Origin: CAVUCH01 sp963739995
GTDB taxonomy: Bacteria; Acidobacteriota; Vicinamibacteria; Vicinamibacterales; JAENWD01
Length of the DNA: 64,000 nucleotides
Direction: 5' to 3'
Assembly (NCBI GenBank): GCA_963739995.1
Contig: CAVUCH010000025.1
Span: 1-64,000, forward strand
Of this stretch, positions 1 through 9,381 are shown piece after piece. Numbering within the stretch: position 1 is the stretch's first letter; each line of letters begins with the position of its first letter. The position numbers and the translations under genes are program-made. The notes under the pieces were generated by a model. It was not told the DNA's origin. It did not search any database and saw nothing but the letters and a program-made list of their open reading frames with translations.

Positions 1-220
1 CCAGCCGCGCGTCCACGCGCGTATGCACCAGGCTCTCCTTCGCCGTGAACGAGCGCCCGCCGACTGCCGCCGCGATGGTCTGCACGAGTGCCGTGTCGGC
101 ATCGTCGCGCGGTCCGTGCCCCGTAGCCTGCCACCGTCCGGCATCGAGCCGTTGCAGGATGTCGGTCAGAATCTGCCGTTGCTGAATCTGCTCCGCGTGC
201 ATCGTCGCCAGCATCTCCAT
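1..220 (-). CDS. Hypothetical phage-type protein, 3' end outside window
   Basis: An open minus-strand frame runs off the left edge of the window. It can start at ATG 220 (product begins MEMLATMHAEQIQQRQ) or at an in-frame GTG at 301, which would overlap the stop of the preceding gene. The visible part is rich in Gln, Ala and charged residues and looks helical; I see no signal peptide or membrane segment. It is the third gene after the small terminase, so a structural or packaging role would fit, but I do not recognise the family and assign no function. Confidence 0.5.
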   Translation of the reverse strand, partial: MEMLATMHAEQIQQRQILTDILQRLDAGRWQATGHGPRDDADTALVQTIAAAVGGRSFTAKESLVHTRVDARL

Positions 221-284
221 GAGGGCTCTGGGTCGCCTGCGGACTCGCGTGGCGCACGATCGCCCGCCGGGCGGGCTGCCGTCC

Positions 285-548
285 TCACGCAGCGCCCTCA
301 CCCTCTGGTGTGTCCTCGTAGTGCAATTCCGCCCAGCACGGGCGCGCGATGCCGACGCGCTCAGCTTCGCGCAAGAGCGCCGTCGGATGCGTCGCCCACA
401 CCTGCGGCAGTTCGTCCGCCTCCGGACTGAGGGGGTACTCGAGCGCGTCAAAGCTGCGGTCACGCGAGTAACCGATGAGCAGAATGTCGACCTTTCGCGG
501 ATCGACCGCGTGCAGGTCCGGCGACGGCTCCGCCCCCTTGGGCTTCAC
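285..548 (-). CDS. Hypothetical protein downstream of small terminase
   Basis: This 87-aa reading frame begins at ATG 548 and overlaps the stop of the preceding terminase-like gene by 4 bases, which argues for translational coupling and against a chance ORF. The protein is acidic and Pro-rich, with no membrane segment or signal peptide. I know no family for it. Small unknown genes next to terminase genes are common in prophages, so it is probably a packaging or head-region gene, by position only. Confidence 0.5.
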   Translation of the reverse strand: MKPKGAEPSPDLHAVDPRKVDILLIGYSRDRSFDALEYPLSPEADELPQVWATHPTALLREAERVGIARPCWAELHYEDTPEGEGAA

Positions 549-940
549 GCGTCCACCCGGAGTTGTCCGATCAGGCTCGCGAGCAGCCGCGACAGCGCCA
601 CTTCGTTGCGGACCGCTGGCTCCGCCGCCGCCCGGAGCACTGACAGCCGATCGAGGCAGTGTCCCGCCTCCAGGAGCAGCACGGCTTCGTTCAGCGCGAA
701 GCTGTACCGAGCCAGCATGCCGTCGACAAATGCGCGCCCTGCTGGCTGCAAGGCGTCGAGATCAGCCGCCGTCGGCTCCCACGTCGCGGGCGGCAGCGGT
801 AGCGGCAGGACATTGCCGCGGGGCAGCGGGTCGCTGGGGAGTGGCCCGTGTCGGTCGCGACGGTAACTGCCGAGTCTCACATGCTCCATGATCGGCTTGC
901 GGCGCCTTCCCGCCCCGGTTCTCGCCCCCCCTCGTGCCAT
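545..940 (-). CDS. Phage terminase small subunit-like (P27 family type)
   Basis: The 131-aa product begins with a basic MARGGARTGAGRRRKP tail followed by a LGSYRRDRHG-type element, the usual N-terminal layout of P27/Terminase_4 small subunits, and then two helical segments (about residues 55-125). Small terminases bind phage DNA and recruit the large subunit for packaging. It is the first gene after the CCGGAC repeat region and is coupled to the next gene by a 4-base overlap. The large terminase would lie beyond the left edge. The call rests on the N-terminal pattern and length; a small phage DNA-binding protein of another family is possible. Confidence 0.55.
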   Translation of the reverse strand: MARGGARTGAGRRRKPIMEHVRLGSYRRDRHGPLPSDPLPRGNVLPLPLPPATWEPTAADLDALQPAGRAFVDGMLARYSFALNEAVLLLEAGHCLDRLSVLRAAAEPAVRNEVALSRLLASLIGQLRVDA

Positions 941-1082
941 CTCTGGTCCCTCCTGGATCGTTTGAATTCGACGGTACCGCGCGTATGACGGCCCTGCGGT
1001 TGGGGCTTTACTGCTGAGCTAGACGCGATTCCCCGCCCCCTGGTCGTCGGGCACGTTGTCCCCGTGCTTTTCTCCTGCCGAG

Positions 1083-1189
1083 CCGGACGCCGGACACCGG
1101 ACATCCCCTAAGAGGGGGGATGTCTGTCCGGTGGGTCCGTCGGTAGTCCCACCGGACAGAACCGGACACCGATCGGACACCATGTCCGG
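1083..1189. repeat. Array of CCGGAC motifs (operator- or iteron-like)
   Basis: In 107 bp the hexamer CCGGAC occurs in plus orientation at 1083, 1090, 1097, 1152 and 1162 and in minus orientation at 1126 and 1184, with an imperfect copy at 1173. The first three are 7 bp apart, as in tightly spaced iterons. The array lies between the Topo VI A-like gene and the terminase-like gene. It could be an operator for the terminase operon or a replication or packaging site. No protein can be assigned to it from sequence alone. Confidence 0.6.
1101..1123 (-). terminator. Hairpin downstream of Topo VI A-like gene
   Basis: ACATCCCC (1101-1108) pairs with GGGGATGT (1116-1123) across a 7-base loop, about 85-105 bp after the stop of the topoisomerase-like gene. 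There is no T-run, so it may be a terminator without a U tract or part of the CCGGAC control region in which it lies. Confidence 0.4.
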
Positions 1190-1205
1190 TGCCTCATCGG
1201 CAGTC

Positions 1206-2477
1206 CTACAGCACGCGTTCGGTGATGTCTGCTACTGCCATGTCCCACGCGAGCGTTGGATCCTTCTTCAGCCGCGCGGCGATCTGCTTCTCCAGCGTCC
1301 TGGGGATCTTCACCGCGTCCGCCTTCTTCCGCGCCTCCTCCTCCAACTCCTCGAGTCCCACGTTGATTTGGTGCAGCATGACGGCCCGCCGATAGGCGTC
1401 CTCCAGCGTCGCCGTCTCGGGGATGACCTTCTTCACTTTATGCGCCACGAGCTTGCGTTCCAGCCAGCCGATGAACTGATCGGACGTGAACGCGTTGAGC
1501 TCGACGCGCTCGCCTGCCTCCTGGAGCATGTCGATCTCGGCCCACGTCGCTCCGTAGCGTCGGAGTGCGCTGCTCGGATCCCTGCCATACGCCACCGGCT
1601 CGCTCTGGAGGCCTTCTGAACGGACATCCTCCAGGCGAATGCCGAGGTCGATGATCTTGGGGGGCTGGGCAAACTGATACCGGATGGTGTCGTGGTGCAG
1701 GGTGTAGCAGATGCCGAGGCCGTCCTTGTCGAAGTCGTGGAGCACGAAGATCCGAACGCCGTCGAGCGCCTCGACCAACGTACGCGCTGCCGTGCTGCTG
1801 TAGCCCTTGGTGCTCATAATCGCCAGGTCGAAGCGTTCGGCGATCTCGGCCGCGGCGAGGAGGTCGTTGAAGCCTTCCTTCTCAAGAAACAGCACGTTGC
1901 GGTACCGGTTCTTTGGGCCGTGAGTGGGATACTGCAGGCGCATCTTCGATCGCGCCGTCCTCGTCGTCCTCGTCCTCCGGTGTGCGCCCGTCTTCGTGAC
2001 GCGCTTCGTGGCGCCGCCGTTGTCGCACCCGGCAAGATAGCTTCGAACGTGCAGCGTGCCCAGCGACACTTTCGTGTCGGTATGCGGTTCCGCAAAGTGC
2101 CCGCGCGCGTCGTAGACCACGTCCCACTCGGCGGCCTCGGGTTCCTCACGCATGAACTCGGGCAACAGCTGCTGCGTGAAGTAGCTGTCGAAGTCCTTCC
2201 CGAGCGGCTTGCTGGTGTGCTGCAGGATGAGGGGACGCGCCGCGTACATCACCTGGCGCGCCGTCGCCGGCAACCGCCCGCCACCGCTCGCCTTCGCGTA
2301 CGCCTCGTCCATCACAGCGAACGCGGCGTCTTTGATCGACACTTCGCGGACGGCGCGGAAGTAGCGCGCTTCGGCTGCCCGCCCGCGCTGGCGGTCGCGG
2401 ATCTTCTTCGTCTCGACCTCAGCCCACCGCTTGGTGGCGCCCGTCACTGCCGAATGAATGGCCTCCCCGATCCTCAC
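1206..2477 (-). CDS. Topo VI subunit A / Spo11-like TOPRIM protein
   Basis: This 423-aa protein has the layout of type IIB topoisomerase A subunits: a winged-helix region with the active-site motif RQVMY (candidate catalytic Tyr78), then a TOPRIM domain with Glu199 in LFLEKEG and the DFD motif Asp248/Asp250, plus the MSTKGY element near residue 222. These residues make and hold the covalent 5' DNA break in Topo VI and Spo11. The ATG at 2477 lies 58 bp inside the end of the GHKL gene upstream, so the two are probably translated together. An A subunit beside a matching B-like ATPase in a mobile element suggests a mobile Topo VI, Topo VIII or Mini-A relative. It could instead be a nuclease of a defence system. 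Confidence 0.8.
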   Translation of the reverse strand: MRIGEAIHSAVTGATKRWAEVETKKIRDRQRGRAAEARYFRAVREVSIKDAAFAVMDEAYAKASGGGRLPATARQVMYAARPLILQHTSKPLGKDFDSYFTQQLLPEFMREEPEAAEWDVVYDARGHFAEPHTDTKVSLGTLHVRSYLAGCDNGGATKRVTKTGAHRRTRTTRTARSKMRLQYPTHGPKNRYRNVLFLEKEGFNDLLAAAEIAERFDLAIMSTKGYSSTAARTLVEALDGVRIFVLHDFDKDGLGICYTLHHDTIRYQFAQPPKIIDLGIRLEDVRSEGLQSEPVAYGRDPSSALRRYGATWAEIDMLQEAGERVELNAFTSDQFIGWLERKLVAHKVKKVIPETATLEDAYRRAVMLHQINVGLEELEEEARKKADAVKIPRTLEKQIAARLKKDPTLAWDMAVADITERVL

Positions 2478-3789
2478 AGCGCCTCCAATGGCTCTTCCGC
2501 GGATCGGTGAAGTGCAGGTGCGGACACGTCAGATGCGCGACACACGTCACCGGCTGGTGCTCGCCAACGTATCGCTGGTTCAAGAGGCCGTCGAGGCCGA
2601 TGCCGTAGCCTGTCAGCGTCCGGAACGGATCCGCCAGAGTCGGTGCTGCGTTGATGCCAACAAGCACCCGCCGGGGGTTGGTGTCCTGGCGAGCGCCGAA
2701 GGCAAACTCGAACACGAACGGGAGGCCGCTCTCGTCGTCCACGTCGGCGATCCGCCTTATCAATGGTCGCAGCCACGCCGCCGTGCGCCTCGAGCCACGT
2801 CTGCAGGTGCGCGTGCCCGAGCACGCCGAGATCAAGCGGCTTCACCGGCTTGGACGCCTCCCGCATCGCCTCGAGGAGCATCGCCACGATCTCACCGTCG
2901 ATGTCGTGGTCCTTCACGCACGCGTGCAGGGCGCAGCCGGCCACCGCGGGCACCGTCGCGAGAATCGCCTTGCGCTTCAGTGTGCTCGAGAGGCCCTTGA
3001 ACTCGCCGACGAAGTCCCGCACCGTCTTGGCAGGCCCGCCACGGCGCTCGGCGCTCACGTACGCCGCCATCAACGCGCGGAGTTGATCCGGGCAGTACCA
3101 ATGCGGGCTGGTGGGATCGCTGGGCTTCCACTTGGTGATCGCCGTCGCCGTCCGCTCGAACCGCTGCAGCCTGCCGTCGCAGGCCACGGTGAGCGTGGCC
3201 GGGGGGTTGAAGAGGGAGTAGGTCTCCACCAGCGGTAAGAGCCGGGTGCCGATCTCGGGTTCTAAGCACCCAAGGGGACCGTGACGCGGGTGCCGGTTTT
3301 TACCGAGGAGGGTGCCAGCTGGTGCTCCACCTCGGGCATCTGAGCGATCCGGTCGAGGCGGATCGTGATGGCATGGTGCGTGCCCTGGCTCTCGACGTGG
3401 ACGGTGCTCGGCTCGCCGGTGCGGACGAAGGGGATCGCGATCACGGTCTTCAGGGCATTGCCTTGCGCGCCGCGCGTCGGGCTGATGTAGGCGTCCTTCG
3501 ACGAGGTGCGGACCGTGAAATCGAGGATGCCGTCCACGGCTGCCGGCGGCAGGCCCGGGCCGTTGTCCTCGACCACGATCTGATCCGGGCTGAGCGTGAC
3601 GGTGATCGCGGGGAGTGTGTTCGCGTCCTCGCACGCGTCCAGGCTGTTGTCGAGCTCCTTGAGGATCACCTCGGGCCAGCGCGCGGCCGGATAACCGGTC
3701 TGCAGCGTGAGCTCCTTCTCGAAGAGGTACTCGAGCAGCCGGCTGGTCTGAAACGTCGCACGCTCGAGACGGGCGGCCGTGGCCCTCAT
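2419..3789 (-). CDS. Topo VI subunit B-like GHKL ATPase (two frame breaks)
   Basis: The product (about 456 aa after repair) carries a GHKL ATPase domain: N-box KELDNSLDA (Glu45, Asn48), DNGPG at 75-79 and the glycine-rich RGAQGNALK at 106-114, close to the Topo VI B signature. The C-terminal half contains GINAAPTLADPFR, typical of the Topo VI B transducer domain. ATP binding would drive dimerisation and strand passage with the A subunit encoded downstream. Its ATG overlaps the stop of the AAA gene (ATGA). Two indels break the frame: near 3265, where one C seems missing, and near 2760, where one base is extra. At about 456 aa it is shorter than archaeal Topo VI B and no H2TH domain is obvious. 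Confidence 0.72.
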
Positions 3790-5183
3790 GCCGTCCGCCG
3801 TTCGAGGATCGCGATACGGTGGACACCGTCGGGCGTATCGGTAAGGCGCGTGAACAGGTGGGGCTTCCGCTTCACGGCTTTGTCGACGGTATCGACCTTC
3901 GCGCCGAGCTCGCCGGCGAGATGCGCCAGCGTCCGCGGGCCGTGCGTCAGCGACTCCTTGATGCGCTGCCAGAGCGGCAGGCTCTCGGCGATCTCGTCCA
4001 CGGTGGCCGCCGCGATCCGCGCGATGGCAATCCCGCCGGGACTGAACGTGAAGCGGTAGGCGAGGGCCTGGGAGAGCGGCCCCAGATTCGCCTTCCGATG
4101 CACGAGGCCGATGGTCAGTTGGTCGGGGTCGTTGGCCGCCGCCGCTTTGATGAACCAGGTAGAGCGTGCCGAGTTGTGCCAGAAGGCACTGCCGAACGGC
4201 CGCTGATCCCCCGGTCTCGGCTTTGCTGACGTGCGCGAGATGCAGGCCGCCTCCGATGCGGAGTTGGCGCACGGCGCGAAAGTAGGTCAGCGCGCTTTCG
4301 GCCGCTTCCGGTGGACCGTCGCACGCAAAGCCCACCGAATCGAAGATGCCGAAGGTGATCTCCTCGTCCACGATGATCCGGCGCAGCCGGTCGACCTCGT
4401 GCACCAGGGGTCGATCGCAGCGCACGTACCGGATGGTCGGCATGTCTCGACCGAAGAGCGCCTCGAGGCGCCCGCGGTGCGTCTCGGCGTCGAGCTCCCA
4501 GTCGAAGAGCCCCACGCGCTCGCCGTGCGCCTCGAGCTTCCCGCCGCGGTACAGCGCGAAAAGCGACTTCGCGGTGCCGCCGTCGCCGAAGTCGATCGCG
4601 TGGTGCCGGAGGAAGAGGGGATAGCCGTCGACCGTCACAATGGGCTCGGCCCTGGCCGGCGGGAGCTGGCTGAGGATCACGGCGGGCTGGCCGGCGCGCT
4701 CGGCCGTCATAGCCTGGTACGCTCAACTCCTCCAGCAGCCCGATCCAATCGACCTTCGCACCGGTGCGGGCGCGCTCGGCCAGGCGTTTGCCGTGGTGCT
4801 GCCGTGTCTGGGCGCTGGAGAGGTTGATCGTGGAGGCGCTGATGCAGGCGTCGCCGAAGGTGCGGGCGCTCGACAACCCGCATGTGACGGTCAGTTCGGC
4901 GTGGATCTCAAAGCGTTCGTAGCGCAGCCGTGAGACACGGAATTCGGTGTCGTATTCGGGCACGGCCGCCGCGTACCCGTCGCTCAGCGTTCGGAAGATC
5001 ACCGCCGCCGCCTCCAGCGATCCGTCGGAGAGCCGTAGGGAAACTTTGCGTTGAAGTGGGGCCCGCGAACTCGTGGACGATGCGGCAGAGCATGGCGAGC
5101 TGCTGGCGGATGGCCCGCAGTTCCTCGAGGGCTTGTGCCTTCTCCGATGCCGGCGTCGGTGGGGGTGGTATTTTGTTGGTCAT
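3786..5183 (-). CDS. RepA/RecA-like AAA ATPase (three frame breaks)
   Basis: The repaired product is about 465 aa, starting at ATG 5183 (MTNKIPPPPTP). Around residue 199 is a Walker A-like GDGGTAKS, followed by VGLFDWELD, a Walker B FGIFDSVGF, the HVSKAE element and FGSAFWHNSARSTW, the pattern of hexameric RepA-type or RecA-fold helicases of plasmids and phages. The C-terminus (WQRIKESLTHG onward) looks like a winged helix. Three indels interrupt it: a T-run at 5045-5047, GGTAC at 4716-4720 and a five-C run at 4208-4212. A separate start at GTG 5002 is possible if the first break is real. Likely role: replication or DNA handling of the element, upstream of and coupled to the topoisomerase-like pair. 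Confidence 0.68.
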
Positions 5184-5517
5184 GTCGATGCGTCCTCCTC
5201 GCATCGGCACAGAGGCGGTTACCGCGCGCCACGCGGGCCGCCTCGCGCCGTTTCTAAGCCTCGTCGCCGCCGCGACTTCCCACCGCTGGACAGCCACGAC
5301 AGCACTACGTCACGCGACCAGGACGGCCGGCCCGGAAGGGGCAACCGCTCCGGTAGCCGCCCGGCGCGGTCGAGGCGCTCGATACTGCGCTCCGACCGCC
5401 GGAGCACTTGCGCCAGATCCTTTTTGTAGAGCAGGGGCGGCAGCGGGGAGTCGGCTGGTGCAGCGACATAGCGGAGCCAGTCTGCGTCGAAGCGGCGACA
5501 GCCGGGTCGTGCCGAAA
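5184..5517. other. Gene-poor gap upstream of AAA ATPase gene
   Basis: These 334 bp separate the AAA gene from the next minus-strand gene. The gap should hold the promoter and leader of the ATPase-topoisomerase operon, but I see no convincing -35/-10 pair, operator or RNA gene. Short frames on both strands lack recognisable domains. Confidence 0.3.
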
Positions 5518-6044
5518 TTACGAACCGGGGATTTTATTTGTCAGGCGTGATGGCCGGGGGAACTGGGGGTGTGATGCAATCGAGCAGGGTGCGGGCGCGA
5601 TGAACGGCGGCTGCACGTCGGAGCGCGCGCACTTCTGCTCCATGGCGAGTCGGCACTTCCGCACCGGCGGGTCCTTCACCTCACAGAGATAGAGCCACCG
5701 GAGGTTCCGTTCGAGGTCTCCAGCCGGAACCCGCCCATCTCACCGGCCGTTGCTTCGGGCGATTCCCGCGTGTCGCCCAGGCCAGGTCGGCCGGGAGCGT
5801 GATCGCGCAGTCCCAGGCGTGTCCGGTAGAAGGACTCGCGAGTCACCCGATCGAACTCAAACCACAACATCTGTGGGAGCCACCGATACCGGGCGAGGCC
5901 GAGCTCGCGGAGCAGTGCGAACAAGTGGGTGGCGTCCTCCTGAGCACGCGCCATTTGTCCGCCTGCTCGTCGGGGCGCCTCGGGCATCCGGTCCAGCCAC
6001 GCCCAATAGGCCGCTTGCACCCGCGGGTCTTCCCGCAGCAGCAC
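5518..6044 (-). CDS. Unknown protein next to tRNA integration site (possible frame break)
   Basis: A minus-strand frame from GTG 6044 encodes REDPRVQAAYWAWLDR and ends at 5676. The overlapping frame continues plausibly as ERNLRWLYLCEVKDPPVR down to a TAA at 5518, so an indel near 5715 may join the two. The product is rich in Trp, Arg and Glu and has no signal peptide or membrane segment. The start codon lies in the loop of a 9-bp inverted repeat (6030-6053). It sits where an integrase would be expected beside a tRNA, but I see no tyrosine-recombinase R..HxxR..Y pattern and leave the function open. Confidence 0.45.
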
Positions 6045-6148
6045 CTGCGGGAACAGACGGCATCACTTCGGCGACACGCTCGGCCGCGGGCGCGCTGTCA
6101 CGAGACCCTGCTCGAGGGCTGCCCGGGCACGTGCCCGTCCGCCGCCTG

Positions 6149-6172
6149 TGTGTCAGCCTTTGTGTCAGCCTT
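6149..6172. repeat. Tandem 12-bp repeat TGTGTCAGCCTT x2
   Basis: Two perfect head-to-tail copies lie about 110 bp from the tRNA 3' end, inside the element. Direct repeats in this position often serve as arm-type integrase or excisionase sites; that role is inference. Confidence 0.6.
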
Positions 6173-6241
6173 TTCTGTCGGAGCCGTGTCCGGAATGTGT
6201 CGTTTTTTGGCGCTGTTTCTGGCGAGGGGCCGTACAGCAGA

Positions 6242-6277
6242 AAACGGGCCATGAAATTCGCGATTTCAGGCCCGTTT
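6242..6277 (-). terminator. Hairpin terminator of tRNA-fMet
   Basis: AAACGGGCC (6242-6250) pairs with GGCCCGTTT (6269-6277), and the stem extends inward through ATGAAAT/ATTTCA. It starts 4 bp beyond the tRNA 3' end and is followed on the minus strand by a short T-rich run. It is symmetrical enough to work in both directions and shields the tRNA from the element. Confidence 0.75.
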
Positions 6278-6281
6278 CTAT

Positions 6282-6358
<77 letters not shown>

Positions 6359-6602
6359 AAATCATTATGCCCGGAAGCAGCGGGCGAGACAACACTCAAT
6401 CGGCCAGTCACCGGGGGATGACCACGTCCGTTCGCGGTCGGAGGCGCCGTCAGCGCGGGCGAGGCGAGTCCGTCGGCCGTGAACATGCACACGACCCACG
6501 GCTCAGGCACGTCCACGCGTGGCTCGGCTTTCTGGCCGCTCGCCCGGTGTGGGGACGCACCCGGTCGGTCGGACGAGCCGCGAAAGATTGGGGCCGCGCC
6601 GG

Positions 6603-7673
<1,071 letters not shown>

Positions 7674-7857
7674 AGGCGGCGGGATTGTACACCGTGCCCG
7701 CCCCAGTGAGGTACCGGTGGCAGTTTCCCACCACCCTCGCGCGCGCGTCCGTCACCGGTCGCCCTCCGCTGTCCGTCAGTCGCACTCCGCCGTACGCCCG
7801 CCGCCCTGCGCCGTCGGCCCGGTCGGACGGCCCGACCCGTAAGCTATACTCCGCCGG

Positions 7858-9381
7858 ATGCCGGGTCGCCGGTTCCTCATCGCCTTCGGCGGCGTCTTCT
7901 TCCTGATCGTCCTCGTCCGCACTGCCTGGCTCAGCGAGCTGTCATACCTCACGCTTCGGACCATCGAGCACGCCGCCACCGGGCACGGCCTCCGCTGGAA
8001 CGTCAGCGAACGCGTCCAGGTGTTCGACCACCCCCTGTGGATGCTGCTGCTGCTGGCGGGCCGGGGCCTGGCCGGCGAGTCCTACTTCACGACCTTCGTC
8101 ATCTCGCTTGCGCTCTCGGCTGCGACAGCCGTGCTCGTCCTCCGGGGCGCACCGCGCACGGAAGGGATTGTCCTCGCGACGGTGATGCTCTCGCTGTCGT
8201 GGGCGGTGGTCACGTATTCGACGTCCGGCCTCGAGGGGCCGCTCGCCCACTTCCTGGTGGTGTCGTTCTGTCTCGTCTGGCTCTCAAAGAGGCGGCCGTC
8301 GATGCGAATGATGGCTGCGCTCGCGGGACTGGCGGCGCTCACGCACGTCTCCACGCTGCTGATCACTCTGCCGGCGTTGATCGCCGCCCACATCCGTGCA
8401 CACCGCGGTGGCCGGGAGCGGGCGAGAACGATCCTCCTCGTGGCATCGCCCCTGCTGGTATGGACCGTCTTCGCGATCGTCTACTACGGGACGCCCTTGC
8501 CGACGGCCGTGATTGCCGAATGGACCGAGGGCGCCGCGATTGGGGCACGCGTGAATGCTGCGGGGCGGATGTTCGGGTTCGTCCTGCGCCAGGACCCGAT
8601 CACGCTCGCGATCGTGATCGCGGGACTCGTCCTGGGGTTTCGCAACGGCAGCCCCACTCGCCCGCTCGTCTGGGGCATCGTCTCCTACGTCGTTGTCCTC
8701 GTGCTGTGGGCCGGTGACGGGATGCCCGGGCGGTGGCTCGCGCTCCCCGGCCTGGTGTCCGTGCTGATGATCGTGCGGCACCGCGCACTCGGACGGCGCG
8801 GCGTATTTCCCGCAGCCGTAGCGGCGTCGATCGGGCTCGCGGCGGTGCCGTCGCTCGCCACGATCCAATCGGATGTGCGCTTCGGCACAGCATCCCAGCT
8901 TACCGATCAGCGCGATCCGCGCGTGCGAGACTACCGCGCGACCGGGCTGCTGCTCGATGTCCGGCAGTGGTATCCCCCGCAGCATCCGGAGGCCACTCGC
9001 GGCAGCGTGGCCTGGAAGGACACGAATCGCGTGAAGGCATCGCCGCACCCCGCCTATTTTGGCTTCGCTGCAGGGTACGGTGTGCACGTGATCGACCGCA
9101 CGGGACGCACCGATCCGCTGCTGGCGCGTCTCCCGGCGGAGCCCGGCACCGTATTTCCCGCAGGAGCAGCCCGCAGGGTGCCGGACGGGTACGAATCATC
9201 GCTGCCGAACACGAAGAACCGGATTGCCGACCCGGCGCTTGCCGCGTACTACGACCGTCTCCGGTGGATCACGCGCGGGCCGCTGTGGAACGGCCGGCGC
9301 ATCCTCGAGACGCTGCGGCTGACGGCCGGTCGGATCGACAGCCCTCCCTCCCGATTCGAATCACCTGCGGTTGGCGAATGA
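7858..9381 (+). CDS. AftB-like GT-C membrane protein lacking the DD motif
   Basis: This 507-aa protein has about ten hydrophobic segments and a soluble C-terminal third, and aligns along its length with its downstream neighbour. It keeps family landmarks such as GLRWNVSERVQVFDHPLWML and YSTSGLEGPL, shared with the AftB-type lipid-linked arabinofuranosyltransferases. Where the neighbour has SDDAFITFRT, it has SELSYLTLRT (residues 26-35), so the paired acidic residues after the first membrane helix, presumed catalytic in GT-C enzymes, are missing. Its stop overlaps the next start (ATGA). It may be an inactive partner of the next enzyme. Confidence 0.72.
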   Translation: MPGRRFLIAFGGVFFLIVLVRTAWLSELSYLTLRTIEHAATGHGLRWNVSERVQVFDHPLWMLLLLAGRGLAGESYFTTFVISLALSAATAVLVLRGAPRTEGIVLATVMLSLSWAVVTYSTSGLEGPLAHFLVVSFCLVWLSKRRPSMRMMAALAGLAALTHVSTLLITLPALIAAHIRAHRGGRERARTILLVASPLLVWTVFAIVYYGTPLPTAVIAEWTEGAAIGARVNAAGRMFGFVLRQDPITLAIVIAGLVLGFRNGSPTRPLVWGIVSYVVVLVLWAGDGMPGRWLALPGLVSVLMIVRHRALGRRGVFPAAVAASIGLAAVPSLATIQSDVRFGTASQLTDQRDPRVRDYRATGLLLDVRQWYPPQHPEATRGSVAWKDTNRVKASPHPAYFGFAAGYGVHVIDRTGRTDPLLARLPAEPGTVFPAGAARRVPDGYESSLPNTKNRIADPALAAYYDRLRWITRGPLWNGRRILETLRLTAGRIDSPPSRFESPAVGE

